Shown: in pieces, positions 16,316 through 24,383 of the stretch
Layout of the letters: the number at the start of each line of letters is the position of its first letter
Position numbering within the stretch: the stretch's first letter is position 1
NCBI GenBank assembly: GCA_004357385.1
Contig: SMWF01000006.1
Span: 1 to 50,389 of the forward strand
Length of the DNA stretch: 50,389 nt
Origin: Gammaproteobacteria bacterium
Lineage (GTDB): Bacteria > Pseudomonadota > Gammaproteobacteria > Pseudomonadales > Azotimanducaceae
Reading direction: 5' to 3'
Notes under the pieces: generated by a model
What the model was told of the DNA's origin: nothing
Seen by the model: the letters and a program-made list of their open reading frames with translations, nothing else
The model's database searches: none
Made by a program: the position numbers and the translations under genes

Positions 16316-18675
16316 TATATCTGGTGTTGAACATTGCGTTGTTCCTGATCGTTGCAGCCGGCATCGGCTTCGGCGTGGGTTGGGTGCTACGTCAGCAAAC
16401 CGGCGCGAGTCGGGAGTCGGAACTGCACCGCGGTACGATGGAAGTCAAGAGTCGGATTCCGCAACTCGAAACTACGATTCGTCACCGCGACCGGGAGGTC
16501 ACCCGGTTGAGTCTCGAGTTACAAGACAGTCAGGCTCGGATTCCTGAGCTCGAAGAAACCATCCGTGATAGTGAGGCAGCTGTGTCGGAGGGGGAACGCA
16601 ACCTGCGGCAGTTGACCAACGAGATCACCTCGCTGCGGGGCTCCGCGGTCGCCAACGGTTCCGCAGGAGGCGAAAATTTCGCGGTGCTCGAGGATGCGGA
16701 TCTGCAGGGATTCGATGACCCGCAGCGCGGCACCGTTGACGAATCTGCGCTGCAGCGACAGATCGAGGAACTGCTTGGACGTATCGCGGAACGCGAGCAA
16801 CGCATCGCGCTGCTCGAGGCGAAAGGCACCCAGGACACGGATACGACGATTGGCGCAACCGCGGAGCTGGAGCTACGCATCGAAGCGCTACAGACTGAGA
16901 ACGCCGAACTGGTCGGGCGCTTGCCGGAAGCCGGCATAGTGGACGATCGGCAACGGACAATCGACGAGCTGCAGCAGCAGTTGGACCAGACGGGTGCCCG
17001 GCTTGCCGAACGCGATTCGGAAGTGGACGCGCTCACAGCGCGGGTGGACACCTTGACCCGTGCGTCCGCTGACGCAGCGAATGAACAGGGCCTGGCTCAG
17101 GTTGCGGAACGCGACCTTCAGATCGCCACGTTGAGCGCCCGGGTGTCCGACATGGATGCGGAGGCCGAGGAACGCCTGCGTGAGTTCGCTCGACTCGAAC
17201 GGGAACATCGCAGCGCGGCGGAGCAGATTCCGAAGCTGGAAGATGCCTGCCGCGAGCATGTCGAGGCGCGCAAAACGCTGCAACGCCAACTGGACGAGCG
17301 ACGCGAAGACATGGGTGCTCAACAGGCTCAACTTGGAATTCGCACAGCCGACAACGAACGCTTACAGCGCGAACTTGCGGTGCTTCAGGATCAATTGGAC
17401 GCGTTGCACGGCGAGGTGCGCGGTGGCGAACAGCGGATAGAAGCCCTCGCTGAGGACGCTGTCGAACGTGATGAACTGACCGGAAAGGTGAACGACCTGG
17501 AGCAAAAGCTGATTGCACAGGCGTCTCATTATCGAGGCCAGGCCGAAGGCATGGAGGCGGGTCAGGATGAATTGGATGCTACCCGGGAACGACTGACCGA
17601 ACTTGAAGATCAACTGGGCGAACGTGACTCCGCCGTGGCGGAGTTGAATTCGACAGCGGTGGACCATGAGGAGTTGCTGCGCCAGCTTGCCGAGCAGTCG
17701 AGTGAGGTGGAATCCTTGGCCTCGCAGTTGCATGAGGCGTCCTCGCACGCACGTGCCAGCGAAACGGGTCTAGAACAACGCGTCACTGAACTGACCGACG
17801 TCAGAGTGGCGCTCGAGTCGGTCGAAGGCCGGCTTCCGGAACTCGAGCGGGCCCTGGAGTCCATCGCCGAGGAGCGTGATCAGCTAACCGAGCAGGTTCA
17901 CGACCTCGAAACTGGCGCCCATGCGACCGCCGATGCGACATCGAAAATCGGTGCGGAACTTGCCGAACTGCAGCAACTGGCAGGTGAACGCGCTGCGCAA
18001 ATAGACGTGCTGCAGACCGAAGCTACCAATCAGAACAAACGCCTCGAAGAAATGACCGGTGAGTTGGCGGCCAGAAATGAACTCGTGGCCGATCTCCAAC
18101 GACAGCGCGAGCCAGCGTCGCTCGACGACGGCCGACCCGCTTCATCGGACGACGGTCCGTCGCCCGAGGGCGACCCTCAGGGCGACGCTCCGGGGCACCG
18201 GGGTGGTGCGCCGGACCCGCAGGCCGTGCTGCGGGAGTTGGATCAGCGCAAGCGCCAGGTCACGCGGCTGGAGCGGGAGCAGGGACTTCAGCAGCAGACG
18301 ATGCAGGTGCTGAGTCAGCAGTTGGAAGATGCGCGCCAGACCCACACCCGCTTGTCAGAAACAATTTCCGACCGGGACACACGCATTTCCGAGCTGGAGT
18401 CTGACAGCGGCGCGAAAGGCGCAGCCGATGCGGCGCCACCGAGTCTCCTGCTCGGATGTCGACCGGATGACTGCGATAATCTGCAACGAATTCGTGGGAT
18501 TGGTGCTGCGCTGGAGAAGGCCCTCAACGAACTGGGTATCTATCGGTTGCGCCAGATTGCCGCGCTGAATGATGCCGATATCAAGTGGGTGGACCACAAC
18601 CTCAGGGGTTTCAAAGGCCGAATCGTACGGGATGCCTGGGTCCGGCAGGCGGACGAACTGAGCTTTGGCGGCTGA
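16312..18675 (+). CDS. Membrane-anchored long coiled-coil protein with C-terminal HhH domain
   Basis: A 787-residue protein with a GTG start. Residues 1-25 form one transmembrane segment. Residues 40-600 are nearly continuous coiled coil, rich in E, Q, R, L and lacking prolines. A short low-complexity acidic stretch with Asp, Gly and Pro follows (about 600-640), then a second short coiled coil. The last 65 residues hold a helix-hairpin-helix fold (LQRIRGIGAALEKALNELGI) of the type found at the ends of ribosomal-like and DUF4332 proteins. It is paired with the BON-OmpA gene. The protein could tether the membrane to DNA or another partner; this is inference. It is not an SMC protein, as it has no ATPase motifs. 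Confidence 0.75.
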   Translation: MIYLVLNIALFLIVAAGIGFGVGWVLRQQTGASRESELHRGTMEVKSRIPQLETTIRHRDREVTRLSLELQDSQARIPELEETIRDSEAAVSEGERNLRQLTNEITSLRGSAVANGSAGGENFAVLEDADLQGFDDPQRGTVDESALQRQIEELLGRIAEREQRIALLEAKGTQDTDTTIGATAELELRIEALQTENAELVGRLPEAGIVDDRQRTIDELQQQLDQTGARLAERDSEVDALTARVDTLTRASADAANEQGLAQVAERDLQIATLSARVSDMDAEAEERLREFARLEREHRSAAEQIPKLEDACREHVEARKTLQRQLDERREDMGAQQAQLGIRTADNERLQRELAVLQDQLDALHGEVRGGEQRIEALAEDAVERDELTGKVNDLEQKLIAQASHYRGQAEGMEAGQDELDATRERLTELEDQLGERDSAVAELNSTAVDHEELLRQLAEQSSEVESLASQLHEASSHARASETGLEQRVTELTDVRVALESVEGRLPELERALESIAEERDQLTEQVHDLETGAHATADATSKIGAELAELQQLAGERAAQIDVLQTEATNQNKRLEEMTGELAARNELVADLQRQREPASLDDGRPASSDDGPSPEGDPQGDAPGHRGGAPDPQAVLRELDQRKRQVTRLEREQGLQQQTMQVLSQQLEDARQTHTRLSETISDRDTRISELESDSGAKGAADAAPPSLLLGCRPDDCDNLQRIRGIGAALEKALNELGIYRLRQIAALNDADIKWVDHNLRGFKGRIVRDAWVRQADELSFGG

Positions 18676-18686
18676 AGCGCCCCCTT

Positions 18687-19295
18687 TCAGTTCTGGAAAC
18701 TCGGCCGCTCTGCGAGCCGGGCCCGGTAGCTGACCAGGTTCACCAGATCGAAAGGCAGGTCGAGCTTCACCGCCTGGGTGAAATCCAGGCCGGCACCGAA
18801 CGTGATGTCCGCAATGCTGAACTCGTCGCCCGCGAGATACATCGCGCTCGCCAGGTGCGCATCGAAGATCGGCAGTGCGTTCTGGGCAACCTCGAGCGAC
18901 GTCTGCCCCCAGTCCTTGTTGATCGTCTCACGATCCTTGAAGAAGCCGGTCAGGTTCCGGAATGCAGTGGCGGCGTTCAGCAGAAAGTTCAGTTCCGCGC
19001 GCCGGCCCCACATTTCGATGATCGCCTGTTGTTCCGCGCCTCGCCCGAACAGACAGGGTTCGGGATGCAGGCTCTCGAAGTAGCGGCAGATGGCGACCGA
19101 CTCGGAAATGAACGAGCCGTCCTCCATCTCGAGCACCGGGATGCGCCCCATGGGGTTCATGCGTCGAAATTCAGGCGTGATGTTCTCACCGCCGCGCAGA
19201 TCGACTTGAACACTGGGGAGATCGACATGTTTCTCGGCAAGGAAGATCTCGACGCGGCGGCCGTTGGGTGTCCCTTTCGCTGTGTACAGTTTCAT
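18687..19295 (-). CDS. Glutathione S-transferase
   Basis: A 202-residue two-domain GST. The thioredoxin-like N-terminal domain has MKLYTAKGTPNGRRV and the cis-proline region GRIPVLEMEDGSFISES with the ES glutathione contact (about residue 65). An all-helical C-terminal domain follows, with DITFGAGLDF. It should conjugate or isomerise with glutathione in the cytoplasm. It is the last gene of the minus-strand operon and lies 12 bases after the epoxide hydrolase gene, a combination suited to dealing with epoxides made by an oxygenase. Confidence 0.9.
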   Translation of the reverse strand: MKLYTAKGTPNGRRVEIFLAEKHVDLPSVQVDLRGGENITPEFRRMNPMGRIPVLEMEDGSFISESVAICRYFESLHPEPCLFGRGAEQQAIIEMWGRRAELNFLLNAATAFRNLTGFFKDRETINKDWGQTSLEVAQNALPIFDAHLASAMYLAGDEFSIADITFGAGLDFTQAVKLDLPFDLVNLVSYRARLAERPSFQN

Positions 19296-19307
19296 TTTGG
19301 AATCCCG

Positions 19308-20444
19308 TTAGCGTAGCTGGCGGAAGCAGGTCCGGACTTCATTGACGAAGCTCTCTGGCTGCTCGAAGGCGGCGAAGTGCCCGCCCTTGTCCAACTCGTT
19401 GTAGTGGATGATGTTGGTGTAGCGTTTCTCCGCCCAGCGGCGTGATGTGCGGAAGATTTCCTTCGGATACACGCTGATGCCGGTCGGCACGGCGACTTCG
19501 TCGAGATTTCCGGAATTGAAACTCTCCCAGTACAGACGTGCCGAGGATGCCGCCGTTTCCGGCAGCCAGTACATCATTACGTTGTCGAGCATTTCGTCCT
19601 TGGTGAGCACGTTCTCCGGATGGCCATCGCAGTCGGTCCAGGCATACATCTTCTCGATGATCCAGGCGGCCTGGCCGGTCGCGGAGTCGGCCAGTGCATA
19701 TCCGACCGTCTGTGGTCGGGTGCTTTGCTCTTTGGAATAACCCGAGTCCCAATCTTGGTAAAACTGCATACCCTCCAAGGCGCTCTGCTCTTTCTCGGTG
19801 AGGTCGCTCATGGTTTCCGGGTCTGGCGTGACGATAGCCATGTTGAGGTGAATGGCTGCGCAATGTTCCGGATCCTGAAGTCCCACGTGGGTGGTCACCA
19901 TCGAGCCCCAGTCGCCGCCCTGGGCCACGTAGCGGTCGTAGCCAAGGATCGCCATGAGTCGAGTCCAGGCTGCGCCGATCTTTTCGACCCCCCAACCGGG
20001 TTCGGTGGGTTTGTCGGAGAAGCCGAATCCCGGCAGCGAGGGGCAGACCAGATGAAATGCGTCGGCCGGATCGCCGCCGTGCGCTTTTGGATCGGTCAGT
20101 GGCCCGATGACCTTCTGAAACTCGACGATTGAGCCTGGCCAGCCGTGAGTCATGATCAGCGGCAGCGCACCGGGCTCCGGCGATTGGACGTGCACGAAAT
20201 GGATACCGAGCCCATCGACGTCGGTTCGAAACTGCGCAAACGCGTTGAGGAGCGCCTCGCGGGCTGGCCAGTCGTATTCGTTCGCCCAGTATCGACAGAT
20301 CTCCTGGGTGTAGGCGAGGGGAATACCCTGGGTCCAGTCGTCCGGCGTCTCCTTATCCGGCCAGCGCGCGTTGTTCAGGCGCCGCTTCAGGTCGTCCAGT
20401 TGTTCCGTGGTTGCGGAGATGCTGAAGGGTTCGATTGCCGCCAT
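19308..20444 (-). CDS. Epoxide hydrolase (EHN-domain type)
   Basis: A 378-residue alpha/beta hydrolase with the N-terminal EHN lid domain (about 1-110: PFSISATTEQLDDLKRRL, WPDKET). The oxyanion motif HGWPGS is near residue 100, the nucleophile Asp in GGDWGS near 178, and the catalytic His in GGHFAAFE near 355. It should hydrolyse an epoxide to a diol through an ester intermediate. Length and domain order match the microsomal-type family. It follows the SnoaL-like gene and precedes the GST gene on the same strand. Native substrate is unknown. Confidence 0.92.
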   Translation of the reverse strand: MAAIEPFSISATTEQLDDLKRRLNNARWPDKETPDDWTQGIPLAYTQEICRYWANEYDWPAREALLNAFAQFRTDVDGLGIHFVHVQSPEPGALPLIMTHGWPGSIVEFQKVIGPLTDPKAHGGDPADAFHLVCPSLPGFGFSDKPTEPGWGVEKIGAAWTRLMAILGYDRYVAQGGDWGSMVTTHVGLQDPEHCAAIHLNMAIVTPDPETMSDLTEKEQSALEGMQFYQDWDSGYSKEQSTRPQTVGYALADSATGQAAWIIEKMYAWTDCDGHPENVLTKDEMLDNVMMYWLPETAASSARLYWESFNSGNLDEVAVPTGISVYPKEIFRTSRRWAEKRYTNIIHYNELDKGGHFAAFEQPESFVNEVRTCFRQLR

Positions 20445-20473
20445 GGGTATTCCTTGTTCGAGGTGCGTGTTGG

Positions 20474-21001
20474 TTACAGGGTGCGGACCCGGTCGCGCTG
20501 GCTGGACAGATCGTCCGCGCCGCGGGCGCCCCAGATCGCGCCGGGCATCGTGCCTTCGCCGGTTGCGGGTTCGAGCCGGACCCAGTCCACCAGTTCGCTG
20601 CGGAAAGCAAACTTCCAGGTCCCTTCGCGACGCTCGTAGCGGTCGACGTAGCGTCCCGCCACGAATAGATCCGTTTCGACATCGTCGATCAGAAAGCGGT
20701 GGAATGCCTGGTAGTACACCTCGCCGAACGCGGTGTCGCCTTCCAGCTCAATGAGGGTCTGACCGATCATGTGTTGATTGGAAATGTGGTCTTTGAGGGC
20801 ATTCTGGGCGTAGTCGACGAAATCCGGACCGCTGCCCTTGAAGAAGCCGTAATCCGTGGTCGAATCGGGGTGGAACACCGACAACATCAGATCACGGTCG
20901 AGCCGGTCCAGGGCGCGCATGTAGTTGTAGCTGAGTTCAGCGATTTCCTGCTTATCCAGCAGTTCATTGAGCCGCTCCTCGTTCGTGGGTGCTTGGCTCA
21001 T
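20474..21001 (-). CDS. SnoaL-like/NTF2-fold protein
   Basis: A 175-residue NTF2-like protein of the SnoaL type, with the N-terminal helix EIAELSYNYMRALDRLD and the strand pattern EGDTAFGEVYYQAFHRF. It overlaps the Rieske oxygenase gene by four bases (ATGA). In ring-hydroxylating oxygenases the beta subunit has the same fold, so it may be a small subunit of the Rieske enzyme, or a separate isomerase or dehydratase acting on its product. The sequence alone does not decide this. Confidence 0.78.
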   Translation of the reverse strand: MSQAPTNEERLNELLDKQEIAELSYNYMRALDRLDRDLMLSVFHPDSTTDYGFFKGSGPDFVDYAQNALKDHISNQHMIGQTLIELEGDTAFGEVYYQAFHRFLIDDVETDLFVAGRYVDRYERREGTWKFAFRSELVDWVRLEPATGEGTMPGAIWGARGADDLSSQRDRVRTL

Positions 21002-22443
21002 CGCTGGGGTTCGCGTAAGGGTCCCCGTAAGGGTCCCTTCTCGAGATAGGCATCCACGGTCTGATGCAGCTTGCGGGTCCGGACCTCCTGATAGTTGCCG
21101 AGCTGCTGCGCGCCCACGCCCGACGCTTTCGCGCCATCGCGTTGCCTGCGCAGGTTCCCCGTGTCCTGGTCATAGACCGGTGCCAGGCCTGGGCTGAACC
21201 CTGGCGCCGTGGTGTAGGAGTCGTCGATGCCAAGCTTGTAGACGGGCGCCGGCGCCGGTCGGGGCTCGCCTGGCTTCACCGGTGTCAGGAACAGGATTTC
21301 GTGGATGCAGGTGTCGGGATCGCTGCCGTTGGGACGGAAGCGGTAGATCATGGGCAGCGAAATACCGGGGAATAGGCACATGTTGGGGAACAGGTGGTAT
21401 TCGATGGAATCGAGCATCTCGCTGGTGCTCACGTCGGACAGATCCACGCCGAACTCGGCTCCCAGAGTCGTGCGCAGATTTTCGGCCCAGATGCCGCGCG
21501 CCGTCTGGCCTTGGGGCACGCCGATCTCGGGGTCCACCAGGTCCCAGCCGCCGAGCAGCCGCAAGAGCTCGTTCTCGTCGGGCGGATCCTGCAGGTGTGG
21601 GCTCGGGTAGCCGATGGTGTGGACGAAGCGCGTCACGTGGTCGCCAAACACGTCGTACTGCGCGTTGGCGTCGCCCGCGGTCTGCAATCCTTGGGGATGG
21701 GTCGCCAGCACGTGGAACGCTTCCAGGAAGGCCTCTTCGGCCATCTTCCAGTTGGCGGGCAACGTCTTCTCGATGTGGATCGACACGTAGCGGTCTTCCA
21801 GCGGCCAACTCTTGAAGTGTTCGGGCAGCACGCCGAGGTACTCTTCGAGCGGGACCGCCTCGGGATCCATGTTGATGAACACGAAGCCGCCCCAGGTATC
21901 GACGTTGATCTCCGGCAGGCTGAAGTTGTCTTCCGTAAGATGAGGAAAGTCCCAGCGGCAGGTGATTTCCCGCAACGACCCGTCGAGTTCCCAGCTCATG
22001 CCGTGGAACGGACAACGTATGAACTGCTTGCCGGTGCCTTTGCTGCCTGGCTCGCAGAACTGCATGCCACGGTGCGGGCAGGAATTGTAGAACGCTTTGA
22101 TGGTGAGCTCATCGGCGCGCATGACGACGAACGAGTAGTGACCGATGTCGTAGACGATGTAGTCACCCACGTTGGGTATGTGCTCTTCCCGACAGGCCCA
22201 TTGCCAGGTTCGCGTCCAGAGCCGCTCCATCTCGAGATCGAAGAACGCTTTTGAATGATAGCGTTCGAACGGGATGGGCTCGTCACCCAGGAACTGATAG
22301 GACTCCGCGGTGAGCGCCTCGGGTGCCCCGTCCGCATCCGCGAGGATGATGTCGCGGGTGCTCGGACCTGGACAACGGGCCTCGCCGGGCGCCAGCGATG
22401 GATCGCTGGGGGCCGTCAGATCGTATGCCACAGTATCTCCCAA
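20998..22443 (-). CDS. Rieske ring-hydroxylating oxygenase alpha subunit
   Basis: A 481-residue Rieske oxygenase large subunit. The [2Fe-2S] ligands are in CPHRG (Cys122, His124) and CPFHG (Cys144, His147). The mononuclear iron motif starts NWKMAEEAFLEAFHVLATH, with two histidines in the expected E-x-F-H-x4-H spacing. It should insert oxygen into its substrate using electrons from a ferredoxin/reductase that is not encoded nearby. The N terminus is about 50 residues longer than usual. The C-terminal tail contains a duplicated GPLR from a 12-bp tandem repeat. It shares an operon with an amidohydrolase, SnoaL-like protein, epoxide hydrolase and GST. Confidence 0.93.
   Translation of the reverse strand: MGDTVAYDLTAPSDPSLAPGEARCPGPSTRDIILADADGAPEALTAESYQFLGDEPIPFERYHSKAFFDLEMERLWTRTWQWACREEHIPNVGDYIVYDIGHYSFVVMRADELTIKAFYNSCPHRGMQFCEPGSKGTGKQFIRCPFHGMSWELDGSLREITCRWDFPHLTEDNFSLPEINVDTWGGFVFINMDPEAVPLEEYLGVLPEHFKSWPLEDRYVSIHIEKTLPANWKMAEEAFLEAFHVLATHPQGLQTAGDANAQYDVFGDHVTRFVHTIGYPSPHLQDPPDENELLRLLGGWDLVDPEIGVPQGQTARGIWAENLRTTLGAEFGVDLSDVSTSEMLDSIEYHLFPNMCLFPGISLPMIYRFRPNGSDPDTCIHEILFLTPVKPGEPRPAPAPVYKLGIDDSYTTAPGFSPGLAPVYDQDTGNLRRQRDGAKASGVGAQQLGNYQEVRTRKLHQTVDAYLEKGPLRGPLREPQR
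21014..21037. repeat. 12-bp perfect tandem duplication in Rieske gene 3' end
   Basis: The 12-base unit CGTAAGGGTCCC occurs twice in a row (21014-21025 and 21026-21037). It is in frame and doubles GPLR in the C-terminal tail of the Rieske oxygenase. It looks like a recent replication-slippage event outside the catalytic fold. Confidence 0.85.
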
Positions 22444-22513
22444 GTTGTTCTTAGTGGTCGGCTGAACCGTCCAAGTTAGCGAATTCGATACACCGAGTCG
22501 AGCACCCGCGTGC
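22444..22513. other. Gap between amidohydrolase and Rieske genes
   Basis: Seventy bases between the amidohydrolase stop and the Rieske start, with some A/T richness near 22455-22490. A separate promoter for the Rieske operon is possible, and readthrough from the amidohydrolase gene is equally possible. No hairpin with a T-run is seen. Confidence 0.3.
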
Positions 22514-23827
22514 TTAGCAGATTACGTCCCGCCGGCGCAGGATGGCATCGGAGTAGGCACTGGCGCGCCACCCCGGTATGGGGCGGCGGGCCGGCTCCCG
22601 GTCTTCCAGATCGATTGCGTGGCCGCCGACGTAGACTGCTTTGATTCTCGATCGCTCGCCGAGAATTTTCACATCGGCGGCCGGGTCGCCATCGAACAGC
22701 AGCAGGTCGGCGAATTGGCCCTCGGCGAGTTCACCTACCTGACCTTCAAGCCCTAACGCCCGCGCTCCTTCACGTGTCGCGCAGCTGATCGCCTGCAGCG
22801 GGGTAAGCCCGAGTGCCTCGACGAACACCTGCAGTTCCCGATAGTGCCAGTCGCCATAGGGGGTCAGCGAAAAGCCGCTCTCGCTCCCGCACAGCAGGGG
22901 AACTCCCGCATCGTAGGCGCGGCGCAGAGTTTGAGCGCTATCCTCGATTTCGCGGCGGAAAACCTCGCGCAGGTCTTCGTTTGCGCCGACCCGGTCGCCG
23001 TAGTCGGCGAGATTCGCCTGAAACGTGAACGTGGGCACCAGCGGAACCTTTGCCTCGATGACCTCCTCGAGTGCTGGTTCATCCATGAAGGTCGCGTGCA
23101 GGATCATGTCCATGCCTGCCCGCACCGAGTTGCGTATGCTGGTGGCATTACGACAGTGCCCCACGACCGACACTCCAAGTTCGTGCGCGGCGTCGCAGAC
23201 GCAGCGTAGCTCATCCAGCGACCAGGCTTGAATCTCGCCCGCGTCCCGTTGTTGCGGGACCAGTCCGGTAACGTGGACCTTGATCCAGTCGACCCCTGTT
23301 TTGACCTGGCGGCGTACCTCGGCCACGATCTCCGCCTGGTTGCTCACGATTTTTGCGTAGCCGCGCGTACCGGTGTCGGGGATCAATTGGCCGGCGGTGC
23401 CGCCGACCGATGTCAGCAGAGCATAGCCGCCGGTCGCCATACGCGGACCCTCGATGACGCCGCTGTTGATCGCGTCACGCAGGTCGACGCCGAGATCGTA
23501 GATGCAGTCGGCGTCCAGAAAGCCGGTAACGCCGGCCCGCAGCAGGCGTTGGACGTTGCGCGCCGCGATTATCGCTGCGAGTCCGGCGCGACGATGGAAG
23601 AACAGTTCGTCATTGGAGCAGGGTTCGTCGAACGTGATGTGGCAGTGCGCGTCGATGAGGCCTGGCATGAGCGTCAGGCCGCTGGCATCGATGACCTGCA
23701 CGCCGGGTTCCTCGCCAATCGAGCCGACGGCGGCAATGCGCGCATCGCGTACCAGCAGGTCACCGTCGAAGGGCGCTTGACCGGTCCCGTCGATGATCGA
23801 CGCATTGCGGATGAGCAGATCGTTCAT
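22514..23827 (-). CDS. Amidohydrolase-family metal-dependent hydrolase
   Basis: About 437 residues from the ATG at 23827, which has GGAGGAAG upstream; a longer frame reaches 23902. The TIM-barrel motif HCH is in GLIDAHCHITFDEP, the bridging lysine is probably in IKVHVTG, and metal histidines are in GHCRN and ILHATF. At the last metal site, where most members have GTD, it reads CGSESGFS, with Glu instead of Asp. The imidazolonepropionase-like subgroup is the nearest I can name. Substrates in this subgroup include cyclic amides and carbamates. It is the first gene of the minus-strand oxygenase operon and is divergent from the peroxiredoxin. Confidence 0.85.
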   Translation of the reverse strand: MNDLLIRNASIIDGTGQAPFDGDLLVRDARIAAVGSIGEEPGVQVIDASGLTLMPGLIDAHCHITFDEPCSNDELFFHRRAGLAAIIAARNVQRLLRAGVTGFLDADCIYDLGVDLRDAINSGVIEGPRMATGGYALLTSVGGTAGQLIPDTGTRGYAKIVSNQAEIVAEVRRQVKTGVDWIKVHVTGLVPQQRDAGEIQAWSLDELRCVCDAAHELGVSVVGHCRNATSIRNSVRAGMDMILHATFMDEPALEEVIEAKVPLVPTFTFQANLADYGDRVGANEDLREVFRREIEDSAQTLRRAYDAGVPLLCGSESGFSLTPYGDWHYRELQVFVEALGLTPLQAISCATREGARALGLEGQVGELAEGQFADLLLFDGDPAADVKILGERSRIKAVYVGGHAIDLEDREPARRPIPGWRASAYSDAILRRRDVIC

Positions 23828-23924
23828 TCGGACTTCCTCCCCGGCCCGATGATACGGATTCGACCGTGTCGTTCCAGACCAACCCTGGCAGAATACCAGC
23901 ACCGCAGATCATCGAGGGTGCCAG

Positions 23925-24377
23925 ATGCTCAAAGTGGGTGACACGGCGCCGGACTTCGCGCTCGAAGAATTCGATGGGCCGGAGACGACGCTTTCCGAAT
24001 TGCTCGATGGGAAATCGCTGGTGGTGTACTTCTACCCGGCGGACTTCAGCCCCGTGTGCACGCGCGAGGCCTGCGCATTGCGAGATCGACACGATGCCCT
24101 GCGCGAGGTAGGGGTTCGAGTGCTGGGCGTCAGCCCCCAGGGTCGCGAAAGCCACCGACGCTTCCGCGAGAGTTACCAGCTGCCGTTTGCGCTGCTGTCG
24201 GACCCATCGCGCAAAGTGATCGATGCGTTTGGTGTCAACGGTCCGCTGGGTTTCGGGGTACGCCGTGCGACGTTCCTGATCGGACCGGACCGGGTCATCC
24301 GCACACGGGCGGTTGCGGAGATATTCCTCGGCAGCCATATGGATCTGATCCAGGCCGCAATCGATGGTTCTTCCTAG
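23925..24377 (+). CDS. bcp: Peroxiredoxin (BCP/PrxQ type)
   Basis: A 150-residue thiol peroxidase. The peroxidatic cysteine is Cys45 in FYPADFSPVCT, and the resolving Cys50 lies five residues later in the same helix (CTREAC), as in the BCP/PrxQ class. It reduces hydroperoxides in the cytoplasm using thioredoxin. It diverges from the amidohydrolase gene and is convergent with the potassium-channel-like gene, whose stop lies six bases away. Confidence 0.93.
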   Translation: MLKVGDTAPDFALEEFDGPETTLSELLDGKSLVVYFYPADFSPVCTREACALRDRHDALREVGVRVLGVSPQGRESHRRFRESYQLPFALLSDPSRKVIDAFGVNGPLGFGVRRATFLIGPDRVIRTRAVAEIFLGSHMDLIQAAIDGSS

Positions 24378-24383
24378 CCCTGC

